The notes below the pieces were generated by a model. The model searched no databases. It saw only the letters and a program-made list of their open reading frames with translations, and was not told the origin of the DNA. Source: JALORV01 sp035498175 (GTDB taxonomy: Bacteria > Pseudomonadota > Gammaproteobacteria > Burkholderiales > Burkholderiaceae_F). From it: a stretch of 64,000 bases of DNA. This document shows positions 45,006 to 52,320 of the stretch, piece by piece. The first letter of the stretch is position 1. Every line of letters begins with the position of its first letter. Made by a program: the position numbers and the translations under genes. The stretch is from assembly GCA_035498175.1 (NCBI GenBank), contig DATKAJ010000014.1, positions 78,168 through 142,167 of the forward strand, in the 5' to 3' direction.

Positions 45006-45596
45006 ATGCCGGCTCCGACTGTCCTCATCGTCCCGGGGTTGCGCGATCACGTCGAGGCGCACTGGCAGACGCTGCTCGCGGGGAAGTTGCCGCGAGTGCG
45101 CACGGTGCCGCCGATGGGTCGCGACAACTTGGACCGCGCGGCGCGCGTCGAGGCCATCGACCGCGAGCTCATGTCGATCGGCGGGCCAGTGGTGATCGTC
45201 GCCCACAGCGGCGGCGTGATCATGCTGGCCCACTGGGCCGCGTGGCCCAACCGCACCCGCCGCGTGATCCGCGGCGCGCTGCTGGCGACGCCACCGGACT
45301 TCGAAGCCCCGATGCCGGAGGGTTATCCGACCATCGACGCACTGCGTGCCGGCGGCTGGCTGCCGGTGCCGCGCAAGAGGCTGCCGTTCCCCAGCATCGT
45401 CGCGGCAAGCCGCAACGATCCACTCGGCCGTTTCGAGCGTGTCGCCGAACTTGCGGACGACTGGGGCAGCCGCTTGGTCGACCTTGGCGAAGTGGGTCAC
45501 CTGAACCCTGCCTCCGGCTACGGCGAGTGGCCGCTTGCCCCGGTCTTCATCGCCGAACTGGCGGATACTGCAAAGACCGACGCGCGCGCCGCCTGA
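45006..45596 (+). CDS. RBBP9/YdeN-type alpha/beta hydrolase
   Basis: A 196-residue small hydrolase. VLIVPGLRDHVEAHWQTLL is the N-terminal block, IVAHSGGVIML carries the nucleophile serine, ASRNDPLGRFE the aspartate and GEVGHLNPASGYGEW the histidine, the pattern of the RBBP9/YdeN (DUF1234-like serine hydrolase) family. ATG at 45006 is 2 bp after the BKACE stop; a TTG at 45000 would overlap it. It may hydrolyse an ester or thioester of the BKACE pathway. Confidence 0.88.
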   Translation: MPAPTVLIVPGLRDHVEAHWQTLLAGKLPRVRTVPPMGRDNLDRAARVEAIDRELMSIGGPVVIVAHSGGVIMLAHWAAWPNRTRRVIRGALLATPPDFEAPMPEGYPTIDALRAGGWLPVPRKRLPFPSIVAASRNDPLGRFERVAELADDWGSRLVDLGEVGHLNPASGYGEWPLAPVFIAELADTAKTDARAA

Positions 45597-45615
45597 TCCG
45601 GCCCGCACATCCGTG

Positions 45616-46512
45616 ATGACTGCGACGACCCTCTCCGGCGGCAATGGTGGCGTGAAAACCTCGATCGAGGTCGAGCCACTCACCTGCGCGATCGGTGCCG
45701 AGCTGCATGACGTGAACCTCGGTGATGCGGCGCGCGACGAAGCGTTGTTCGCCGAAATCAGATCGCTGCTGCTGAAGCACAAGGTGCTGTTCCTGGAGAA
45801 CCAAGACATCACTCGGGCCGAGCACGCCGCGTTTGCGCGGCGCTTCGGACCCCTCGAGGATCATCCGGTAGTCGGCAGCGACCCCGATCATCCGGGCCTG
45901 GTCCTCATCCACAAGGGACCGGACACGCGCGCCGAGCAGTACGAGAACGCATATCACTGCGACGCGACCTGGCGTGAATGCCCGCAGTTCGGGGCCGTGC
46001 TTCGCTGCACCGAAGCGCCAGCGGTTGGCGGCGACATGATCTGGTGCAACATGGAGCTCGCCTACGAGCGCCTGTCCGAGCAGACCAAGAAACAGATCGC
46101 GGGACTGCGCGCGCGCCATTCGATCGAAGCGACCTTCGGCGCCGTGATGCCGATCGAGAAGCGGCTCGCACTGAAGGCGCAGTTCCCTGATGCCGAGCAC
46201 CCGGTCGTACGCACGCATCCTGAAACCGGTGCAAAGTGCCTGTACGTCAACAGCTTCACGACGCACTTCACCAACTTCCACACGCCGGAGAACGTCCGCG
46301 TCGGCCTGGACTACGCGCCGGGCGCCGCGAATCTGCTGCAGTACCTGATCAGCCAGGCGTTCATTCCGGAATATCAGGTGCGCCGGCGCCTGCGCAAGAA
46401 CACCGTCGCAATCTGGGACAACCGGTGCACGCAGCACTACGCAGTCCAGGACTTCTGGCCGGCCGTGCGCAACCTCGAGCGCGCCGGAGTGATCGGCGAC
46501 CGCCCGGTCTAG
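45616..46512 (+). CDS. TauD/TfdA-family Fe(II)/2-oxoglutarate dioxygenase, copy 2
   Basis: A 298-residue sister of the dioxygenase at 42.98 kb. The triad is YHCDATW (H-x-D) and CTQHYAV, with the arginine in NLERAGV. Long identical stretches such as LRARHSIEA, EKRLALKAQFPDAEHPVVRT and TTHFTNFHTPE show recent duplication, yet the residue after the first histidine (Thr to Cys) and neighbours of the active site differ, so the substrates may differ. A GTG just before the ATG is an alternative start. A quinone oxidoreductase follows 11 bp later. Confidence 0.92.
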   Translation: MTATTLSGGNGGVKTSIEVEPLTCAIGAELHDVNLGDAARDEALFAEIRSLLLKHKVLFLENQDITRAEHAAFARRFGPLEDHPVVGSDPDHPGLVLIHKGPDTRAEQYENAYHCDATWRECPQFGAVLRCTEAPAVGGDMIWCNMELAYERLSEQTKKQIAGLRARHSIEATFGAVMPIEKRLALKAQFPDAEHPVVRTHPETGAKCLYVNSFTTHFTNFHTPENVRVGLDYAPGAANLLQYLISQAFIPEYQVRRRLRKNTVAIWDNRCTQHYAVQDFWPAVRNLERAGVIGDRPV

Positions 46513-46523
46513 CGGAGCAGGAA

Positions 46524-47495
46524 ATGCCTAAAGCCATTCGCTTTCATGAAACCGGCGGACCCGAGGTCCTGAAGTTCGAGAACGTGGAGGTCGGCGAGCC
46601 CGGTCCCGGCCAGGCGCGCGTGCGCCATTCGTTCATTGCCGTCAACTTCATCGACACGTATTTCCGCACCGGCCGCTATCCGCTGCCGCTACCCAACGGA
46701 CTCGGCTCTGACGCCGTCGGTGTCATCGAAGCGGTGGGACCCGGTGTCACCGACGTCAAGGTCGGCGACCGCGTAGGGTATCTGCTCGGCCCGCAGGGTG
46801 CGTACTCGGATGTGCGAGTCATGCCCGCGGACGTGCTGATTCCGCTGCCAAACGGAATTTCGGATCGCACGGCTTCGACGATCATCATGAAGGGCATGAC
46901 GGTGCAGTACCTGTTCCGTCAGGTCTATCCGCTGAAGGGCGGCGAGACGTTTCTGTACCACGCCGCCGCGGGCGGCGTCGGCCTCATCGCCTGCCAGTGG
47001 GCGCGCGCGATCGGCGTGAAGATGATTGGCGTCGTCAGCTCCGACGAGAAGGCCGAGATTGCCAAGGCGAACGGCTGCGCGCACACGATCATCAGCGGCC
47101 GCGAGGACATCGCGAGGCGCGTGCGCGAACTGACCGACGGCAAGGGCGTGCCGGTCGTGTACGACTCGGTCGGCAAGGACACGCTGATGGCATCGCTCGA
47201 CAGCCTGCATGTGCGCGGCACGCTGGTCAGCAACGGCACCAGCTCGGGTCCCGTCGTCATCGACACGACGCTGCTCGCGGTCAAGGGCTCGATCTGGGTC
47301 ACGCGGCCGGCAATGGTGCACTACGCGACGCCCCGCTCGCACATGCTGGCGATGGCAGATGAACTGTTCGGCCTCGTGCTCGCCGGCAAGATCACCAGCG
47401 AGCCCAAGCAGACGTTTGCGCTCGCCGACGCGGCGGAAGCCCATCGCGCGCTCGAGTCGCGCAAGACGGTCGGTGCGACCGTCCTCGTCCCCTGA
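46524..47495 (+). CDS. NADPH:quinone oxidoreductase (zinc-free MDR family)
   Basis: A 323-residue medium-chain reductase like E. coli QorA. KAIRFHETGGPEVLKFENV is the N-terminus, NFIDTYFRTGRYPLPLPNGLGSDAVG the substrate side, and YHAAAGGVGLIACQWARAIG the NADPH-binding motif. No zinc-ligand cysteines are present. A ggagcaggaa ribosome-binding site precedes the ATG. It lies within the dioxygenase/BKACE cluster and may reduce an enone or quinone intermediate, but these enzymes are broad in substrate. Confidence 0.93.
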   Translation: MPKAIRFHETGGPEVLKFENVEVGEPGPGQARVRHSFIAVNFIDTYFRTGRYPLPLPNGLGSDAVGVIEAVGPGVTDVKVGDRVGYLLGPQGAYSDVRVMPADVLIPLPNGISDRTASTIIMKGMTVQYLFRQVYPLKGGETFLYHAAAGGVGLIACQWARAIGVKMIGVVSSDEKAEIAKANGCAHTIISGREDIARRVRELTDGKGVPVVYDSVGKDTLMASLDSLHVRGTLVSNGTSSGPVVIDTTLLAVKGSIWVTRPAMVHYATPRSHMLAMADELFGLVLAGKITSEPKQTFALADAAEAHRALESRKTVGATVLVP

Positions 47496-47526
47496 CTCCG
47501 CTTCGCCACGCTCACGCGCCGACGCC

Positions 47527-48873
47527 ATGGACCTGCACGCGCTCGATTCGAGACGGGACCGCCCGAACGAGTACCTGATCGGGCGCGGGGCCGCGTGGTT
47601 CGCGTTCGTGATGACGATCAGCCTGATGCTGTTCGACTACATCGATCGCCAGGTCATTGTTTCGCTGTTCCCCCACATGAAAGCCGACTGGGGCCTGTCG
47701 GACAAGGAGCTCGGCGCGCTGGTCTCGGTAGTTTCGGTGACGGTCGCGCTCGGTGCATTGCCTGTCGCGCTGCTCGCCGACCGCTACAGCCGCGTCAAGA
47801 GCATTGTCGTGATGGCAATGGCGTGGAGCCTCGCCTCGATCTCGTGCATGTTCACTCGGAACTACGGCCAGCTGCTCGCGGCGCGCGCTGTCGTCGGTCT
47901 CGGCGAAGCCGGTTACGGCTCGGTCGGCGCAGCGCTGATCGCCAGCGTATTTCCGGCGCGGATGCGCTCGATGCTGCTCGCGGCGTTCTTCGCCACCGCG
48001 TCGGTCGGCTCGGTGCTCGGCGTGATGCTTGGTGGACTGATCGCTTCGCGCTGGGGCTGGCAGGCCGCGTTCGGCGTAGTGGGCATTCCCGGCCTGGTCC
48101 TGGCGCTGCTGTACCTCAAGGTGCGCGACTACCGCACGGTCGACCTGACCCCGGAACTCGACCGCGCCACGCAGTCGGCGGGCGCGACCGCGCGCTTCAT
48201 CGCGCGCGCCCTGTTGCGGTCGCGGACGATGCTGTGGGTATGCCTGGGCGCGGCCTCGCAGCTGATCGTCGTGTCGGCTGTCTGGGCTTGGCTGCCGAGC
48301 TTCCTCAACCGCTTTCACGGGCTCGCGCCGGAGCAGGCAGCGGTGAAAGCGGCGCTGGTCGTTCTATGCGGCGCGGCGGGCAGCCTCGTCTGGGGTATGG
48401 TCGTCGACCGCGCCGGCACGCGCCGCGCGCGAACCAAGCTGCATGCCTTGACATTCCTCGTCCTTGTGACACTCGGCATCCTGATGCCGACATTCGCCGC
48501 GACTGGCAGCCTCGATTCGCCGGTCCAGTTCGCGCTGATTGCCCTGGGTGGATTCATGATGACCTGCACGGTTGGCCCGGTCTCGGCCGTTGTGATGGAC
48601 GTCATTCATCCGGGTGTCCGCGCCACCGGTGCGTCAGTGTTATCGCTCTTTCAGAACCTGTTCGGGCTCGCGGCTGGCCCCTTCATCACCGGGGTCCTGT
48701 CTGACGCGATCGGCCTGCAGACCGCATTGACGGTGATTCCTGCCTTCGGCGTCCTCGCCGCGGTCTTCTTCCTGATGGCATCGCGCAGTTACGAGCCCGA
48801 CCTGAAGCGCGTGCAGACGGTGACGGTCGAAGTCGAAAGCGTCGCTCCGAACGGCGCCCCGGCATCCGCATAG
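47527..48873 (+). CDS. MFS transporter, paralogue of the 33.3-34.6 kb gene
   Basis: A 448-residue major facilitator with 12 membrane segments. DYIDRQVIVSLFPHMKADWGLSDKELGALVSVV and LLADRYSRVKSIVVMAM parallel the other copy, as does GLGEAGYGSVGAALIASVFPARMRS. The ATG at 47527 begins 31 bp after the quinone oxidoreductase. Each MFS copy accompanies a BKACE gene, supporting uptake of related compounds. The C-terminal 25 residues are soluble. Confidence 0.9.
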   Translation: MDLHALDSRRDRPNEYLIGRGAAWFAFVMTISLMLFDYIDRQVIVSLFPHMKADWGLSDKELGALVSVVSVTVALGALPVALLADRYSRVKSIVVMAMAWSLASISCMFTRNYGQLLAARAVVGLGEAGYGSVGAALIASVFPARMRSMLLAAFFATASVGSVLGVMLGGLIASRWGWQAAFGVVGIPGLVLALLYLKVRDYRTVDLTPELDRATQSAGATARFIARALLRSRTMLWVCLGAASQLIVVSAVWAWLPSFLNRFHGLAPEQAAVKAALVVLCGAAGSLVWGMVVDRAGTRRARTKLHALTFLVLVTLGILMPTFAATGSLDSPVQFALIALGGFMMTCTVGPVSAVVMDVIHPGVRATGASVLSLFQNLFGLAAGPFITGVLSDAIGLQTALTVIPAFGVLAAVFFLMASRSYEPDLKRVQTVTVEVESVAPNGAPASA

Positions 48874-48880
48874 AACCGCC

Positions 48881-49903
48881 ATGACCACCCTGACGATCGG
48901 CGGGCTGCCGTCGCTGGCCCGCGCGCTGTTTCCCGGCGTGCTGGCGTGCGCCGTGGTGGCAGCCGCCGCCACTTTCCTCTCGCAGCACTACGGCGCGCCG
49001 GTGATGCTGTTCGCCCTGCTGCTCGGCATGGCGATGAACTTCCTGTCGATCGAAGGCCCCTGCAAGGCAGGCATCGGCTTCACGGGGCGCGAGGTGCTGC
49101 GCATCGGCGTGGCGCTGCTCGGGCTGCGCATCACGATGGACCAGGTGAGCGCGCTCGGCTGGTTTCCGCCGCTGCTGGTGGTCGCAAGCGTGGCATTGAC
49201 GATCCTCGTTTCGGTTGGCGCCGCCAAGCTCGCGGGCTTTCGCGGGCTGTTCGGGCTGCTGACCGGCGGCGCGACCGCGATCTGCGGTGCGTCCGCAGCG
49301 CTCGCACTTGCGGCAGCGTTGCCGCATCACCCGATGAAGGAGCGTGCCACGCTGTTCACGGTGATCGGTGTCAGCACGCTGTCGACGCTGGCCATGGTCG
49401 TCTACCCGATGGTCGTGCAGGCGCTCCATCTCGGCCCGGCGGATGCGGGCATCTTCCTCGGCGGCACGATCCACGACGTCGCGCAGGTCATCGGCGCCGG
49501 GTACAGCATCTCGCGCGAGGCGGGCGATGCCGCCACGCTCGTGAAACTGATGCGCGTCGCGATGCTGCTGCCGGTCATCGTCGTCGCCGTCATGGTCACG
49601 CGGCTCGGCATCGGCGGCCTGCAGGGCGAACCGGGCGCTGCGCGTCCGCCGCTGCTGCCCTGGTTCGCCGTCGCCTTCGCCGTGCTGGTTGTCGTCGGGA
49701 GTCTGGGCTGGATCCCGAAGCCGGTGATCGAGTTCGGCAACGACCTGTCGCGCTGGTGCCTGGTCGCGGCGATTGCCGGAATCGGCATGAAAACGCAACT
49801 GCGGGAACTCGTCGCCGTCGGCTGGAAGCCGATCGCCCTGATGGTCGGCGAAACAGTCTTTCTCGCGCTGCTCGTCCTCGCCCTGCTGCGCTGGGCCCGC
49901 TGA
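48881..49903 (+). CDS. YeiH-family putative sulfate/sulfite exporter
   Basis: A 340-residue membrane protein of the YeiH (UPF0324) family with about 10 helices. LLLGMAMNFL, GIGFTGREVLRIGVALLGLRI, LTGGATAICGASAALALA and LGGTIHDVAQVIGAGYSIS are family blocks. It is annotated in databases as a putative sulfate exporter, with limited experimental support. It is 7 bp after the MFS gene. If the dioxygenases were sulfonate-cleaving (TauD type), export of sulfite or sulfate would make sense, but this is only context. Confidence 0.9.
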   Translation: MTTLTIGGLPSLARALFPGVLACAVVAAAATFLSQHYGAPVMLFALLLGMAMNFLSIEGPCKAGIGFTGREVLRIGVALLGLRITMDQVSALGWFPPLLVVASVALTILVSVGAAKLAGFRGLFGLLTGGATAICGASAALALAAALPHHPMKERATLFTVIGVSTLSTLAMVVYPMVVQALHLGPADAGIFLGGTIHDVAQVIGAGYSISREAGDAATLVKLMRVAMLLPVIVVAVMVTRLGIGGLQGEPGAARPPLLPWFAVAFAVLVVVGSLGWIPKPVIEFGNDLSRWCLVAAIAGIGMKTQLRELVAVGWKPIALMVGETVFLALLVLALLRWAR

Positions 49904-50022
49904 GCCCGCTCCGCCGGTTCCACCCGGACCGGGGGGTGCCGTCCTCCGGTTTCGCACCCTAGGCTTCGCCCTGTGCATGGCGACGACCCGCCGTCCGCCC
50001 GATCCGAGACCGAGGAGCCCCG

Positions 50023-51540
50023 ATGTCCCGCCCCATCGCACCGATGGACCTGATGTTCCTGCTGACCGAGACGCCGAACAGCCCGAAGCACGTCGGCGCT
50101 GTGCTGCTGTTCGACCTGCCGCCGCTGCGCAAGGGCGCGAATGAGGTCGTGCGCCGGATCGTGCAGGACTATCGCGCAGCGAAGCCGGTGGCGCCGTTCA
50201 ACTACGTCGCCGAGATGGTCGGTCGTACCGGTCCGCACTGGAGGGTCACGCACGCGATCGACATGGATCACCATGTGCAGCACGTTGCGATGCCCGCCGG
50301 CTCCGCCTACGAGTCCTTCCTGCGGCTGATCGAGGATCTGCACGAGCCGGTGATGGACCGCAACCGCCCGGCCTTCAAGGTCTGGGTCATCGAAGGCCTG
50401 CCGCAGAGCCAGTTCGCGCTCTACTTCAAGATCCATCATGCGATCGTCGACGGCATGTCGGCGATGATGCGCATCACCGGCAGCATGGCGAGCAGCCCCG
50501 ACGGCGCGGCACCCGCGCCGTTCTACGCGCTCGAGATGACGCGGCCGGCGCAGCAGGCGCCTCCTTCCAGCGCATTTCGCCATCTCGTGAGCCTCAACCA
50601 GGCCGCGCTGCGCCAGACAACCGCACTGAAAGACCTTTCGGTGGGACTGCTGCGCAAGGCATTCGACCGCCTGCGCTCGAGCGCCGACCGTGGCAGCGAG
50701 CCGTTCCGCGCGCCGCACACGCTGCTGAACCAGCCGATCCGCTCGCCGCGGTCGTTCGCGACGCTCGCGCTGCCGCTCGAGGAGATGCGCGCCGTCGGCA
50801 AGGTGTACGGCGGCACGATCAACGACGTGGCGGCAACGATCGTCGATGCCGGTGTGCACGCCTACCTGAAGGGCGTCGGACACCGGGCGCGCAAGCGGCT
50901 GATCGCGCTCTGCCCCGTGTCGCTGCGTGACGCCGATGACACCGCGGCGACGACCAAGGCTTCGGCCATCTTCGCGCCGATGGCCTCACCGAACGCGGGC
51001 ATCGAGGCGCGCCTGCAGCACGTGATCAATTCGATGGGCGCAGGCAAGGAAGAACTCCGCGCCATGGGCAAGGACGCAGCGATGCTCTACGGTCTTTCCG
51101 CACTGGGCATCGGCGAAGCCGCCGGCGCGACCCGCATCGGACGCGTCACTGGTCATCTGGCCAACTTCTTCCTGTCCAACGTGCCGGGCTCGCGTGCGCC
51201 GCTCTACCTGCACGGTGCACGGCTCGCCGGCGTGTACCCGGTCTCGGCCGTCGGCGCAGGGATCGGGCTCAACGTGACGCTGACCTCGCACGACGGGGCG
51301 ATGGGCTTCGGCTTCGTCGCGAACGGCGCAAGCCTGCCGCATCTGTCCGAGCTGGCAGGTCAGGTCCAGTCCGCTTTTGACGGGCTCAAACAGGCGGCGA
51401 CGCGACGCGCAGCTCGTGCGACGGCGGCCGGGAGCAGGAGTGATGGCGCTCGGGCCGCAACGCGGACTGCGGCAGTGCGCCGCGGCGTCGCCCCACGCGC
51501 AGGCAAGCGGATTCTTTCTGCAGGTGCTGCGAGTAGGTGA
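50023..51540 (+). CDS. Wax ester synthase/diacylglycerol acyltransferase (WS/DGAT)
   Basis: A 505-residue bifunctional acyltransferase that makes wax esters or triacylglycerol from acyl-CoA. The catalytic motif H-H-x-x-x-D-G is present in KIHHAIVDGMSAMMR (residue ~140), IAPMDLMFLLTETP is the N-terminal block and SNVPGSRAPLYLHGARL the conserved C-terminal one. The last ~45 residues are Ala/Arg/Thr-rich and probably disordered. It stands 119 bp after the yeiH-like gene. With the PHA operon nearby, it suggests two forms of carbon storage. Confidence 0.92.
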   Translation: MSRPIAPMDLMFLLTETPNSPKHVGAVLLFDLPPLRKGANEVVRRIVQDYRAAKPVAPFNYVAEMVGRTGPHWRVTHAIDMDHHVQHVAMPAGSAYESFLRLIEDLHEPVMDRNRPAFKVWVIEGLPQSQFALYFKIHHAIVDGMSAMMRITGSMASSPDGAAPAPFYALEMTRPAQQAPPSSAFRHLVSLNQAALRQTTALKDLSVGLLRKAFDRLRSSADRGSEPFRAPHTLLNQPIRSPRSFATLALPLEEMRAVGKVYGGTINDVAATIVDAGVHAYLKGVGHRARKRLIALCPVSLRDADDTAATTKASAIFAPMASPNAGIEARLQHVINSMGAGKEELRAMGKDAAMLYGLSALGIGEAAGATRIGRVTGHLANFFLSNVPGSRAPLYLHGARLAGVYPVSAVGAGIGLNVTLTSHDGAMGFGFVANGASLPHLSELAGQVQSAFDGLKQAATRRAARATAAGSRSDGARAATRTAAVRRGVAPRAGKRILSAGAASR

Positions 51541-51885
51541 TACGCCGCGGAAGGTTCCTCACAATCGAACGGCCCGCTGCGACGCCTCGGACCGGCGCCG
51601 GCGCGCTGGCGTCGTCCCGGACCACCGGCAAAACGCGCGCACCAGAGAGCTCGACTCAGCGTATCCGAGCAGATTGGCGATTTCGCTGAGCCGCAGTGAC
51701 GTCGTCTCGGGCATCTGGCGCGCGCCCGCGATTGGAACGGTCGCGGTGGGTGCTCGACCGCAATGCCGGCGTCTGGCGCGCCCGCGGAGCGAGCTTCGGC
51801 GCGAAGCTATCCGCCGAAAGTCAGGCGGTCATCGAGTCCACTCGGCATCCGCGCGATGAAACCGACGGACGCAACGCTTCGACCG
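51541..51885. other. Intergenic region with gene remnant
   Basis: Gap of about 345 bp between WS/DGAT and the small exported protein. It contains a recognisable AraC C-terminal remnant on the minus strand (51559-51720); the rest shows nothing recognisable. Confidence 0.6.
51559..51720 (-). pseudogene. C-terminal remnant of an AraC-family regulator
   Basis: On the minus strand a frame ending at a TGA (51559-51561) reads RQMPETTSLRLSEIANLLGY then AESSSLVRAFCRWSGTTPARRR. The intact AraC regulator at 59.9-61.0 kb has RQMLETSSLPLVEIADALGY and SESSSFVRAFCRWSGSTPTGWR at its end. Upstream of this remnant (beyond 51720) none of the three frames continues the similarity, so only the last ~50 codons of the second helix-turn-helix survive. 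Confidence 0.8.
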
Positions 51886-52212
51886 CTATCTGCCGACCGG
51901 CCAGATCGACGCGGCACGCAACCCGGGATTCATCGCGTCCGGGGTGTAGAAGTTGACCTGGATTGTGTCGCCGACGTTGAGCTTGCTCAGCTCGTACACA
52001 CCCTCCGGAACCTTGACCGTGGACACGGAGCCGTCGGCGCCCTTCAGATCCACGGTGCGCGCGTAGGTGTCGATCGACAGGACCTTGTACACGCCCACGG
52101 GCTGGCCGCCCCCTCCGCCACGGTTGCGAGGGAGGTTTTCGTTCTGCGCAAACGCGCATGTCGCCGCCGACCCGGCGACGAGGAAGAAGGCTGCGAACTG
52201 GCGTCGGTTCAT
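51886..52212 (-). CDS. Small exported protein of unknown function
   Basis: A 108-residue protein with a twin-Arg-like start (MNRRQFAAFFLVAGSAATCAFAQ) forming a signal peptide, then a Gly-rich linker and a compact beta-rich domain (VYKVLSIDTYARTVDLKGADGS, VKVPEGVYELSKLNVGDTIQVNFYTP) that resembles OB-like or DUF5666-like small domains. Start at 52212 is set by the signal; the frame to 52260 is longer. Function unknown. Confidence 0.75.
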   Translation of the reverse strand: MNRRQFAAFFLVAGSAATCAFAQNENLPRNRGGGGGQPVGVYKVLSIDTYARTVDLKGADGSVSTVKVPEGVYELSKLNVGDTIQVNFYTPDAMNPGLRAASIWPVGR

Positions 52213-52320
52213 GTCCACTCCTGTCCAAGGTGAAAAACGAACTGCCTCATTCAACAACAACCGTCACCGACCATCGGGGCGAGCCGGTGCTTATGCATTC
52301 AGTCAACGGTCGATGACCGC

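Noticed and set aside
48881..49903. YeiH-type exporter as proof of a taurine/sulfonate pathway
   Set aside because: No taurine ABC transporter, sulfoacetaldehyde enzyme or sulfite dehydrogenase is present; the substrate remains open.
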